From Microcoleaceae cyanobacterium UBA11344 (GTDB taxonomy: Bacteria; Cyanobacteriota; Cyanobacteriia; Cyanobacteriales; Microcoleaceae), in NCBI GenBank assembly GCA_003483675.1, contig DMYK01000023.1, positions 7,020 through 12,174 on the forward strand: a stretch of DNA of 5,155 nt. Direction: 5' to 3'. Position 1 is the stretch's first letter, and each line of letters starts with the position of its first letter. The notes beneath the pieces are model-generated. The model had not been told where the DNA came from. It did no database searches and saw only the letters and a list, made by a program, of their open reading frames with translations. The position numbers and the translations under genes were made by a program. Below, piece after piece: positions 5,011 to 5,155 of the stretch.

Positions 5011-5155
5011 GGTGAGGCTTGGGGATATATTTAATCAGTGCGTGGTGTGATCTAAGAGCAGCGACCGCCAACATCTCGATACAAAGTGAGAATTACAAAC
5101 CCCGATCGAGCTTGCACCAGCTTTGCTTGTTGTTGTCAGTTTTACCTAAAAATTT

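Noticed and set aside
5011..5155. Promoter and operator of the regulator gene
   Set aside because: A/T-rich TTAAATATA occurs about 20 bases upstream of the start, but no acceptable -35 partner, CRP-type TGTGA-N6-TCACA or NtcA-type GTA-N8-TAC site could be found.

Overview
The window looks like cyanobacterial chromosome, probably from a filamentous Oscillatoriales-type organism such as Microcoleus or Oscillatoria. The evidence is the HIP1 octamer GCGATCGC (two full copies) with many CGATCG cores, several short palindromic intergenic repeats of a kind common in these genomes, a Ycf63/MlaE-type permease, and a Crp-family regulator whose recognition helix resembles cyanobacterial NtcA. The genus is inference; no rRNA or other marker gene is present.

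Layout. Positions 1-480 (+) hold the C-terminal end of a gene that begins outside the window. It faces five genes on the minus strand. The convergent gap (481-712) is filled by a perfect 110-bp direct repeat (457-566 and 578-687) that includes the last codons of the + strand gene; each copy can fold into a long imperfect hairpin. Reading the minus strand in the direction of transcription, the genes are: a Crp/Fnr-family regulator (5010-4249), mtnX (4120-3455, with a good sigma70-like promoter just upstream), mtnB (3311-2685), a patatin-like phospholipase (2654-1620) and an MlaE/Ycf63 permease (1525-713). Positions 5011-5155 are the upstream region of the regulator, where I see no gene and no convincing promoter.

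How the genes fit together. MtnX and MtnB catalyse nearby steps of the methionine salvage pathway, which recycles the methylthioadenosine left by polyamine and related synthesis. The pair points to the MtnW/MtnX version of the pathway rather than the fused MtnC version. The patatin gene follows mtnB by only 30 bp and is probably co-transcribed with it, although no functional tie to methionine salvage is known to me. The last gene encodes the membrane subunit of a lipid-transport ABC system, so the left half has a lipid theme (acyl hydrolase, then lipid permease). The regulator lies just upstream of mtnX in the same direction and could control these genes or others; the sequence does not decide this.

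I found no clear new biological system. The patatin resembles phospholipase effectors of CBASS defence, but no nucleotide cyclase or accessory gene accompanies it. The most unusual items are the duplication that captured a gene tail, the nested palindromic element between mtnX and mtnB, the patatin gene placed behind mtnB, and the regulator that keeps an NtcA-like DNA-reading helix on a divergent effector domain.
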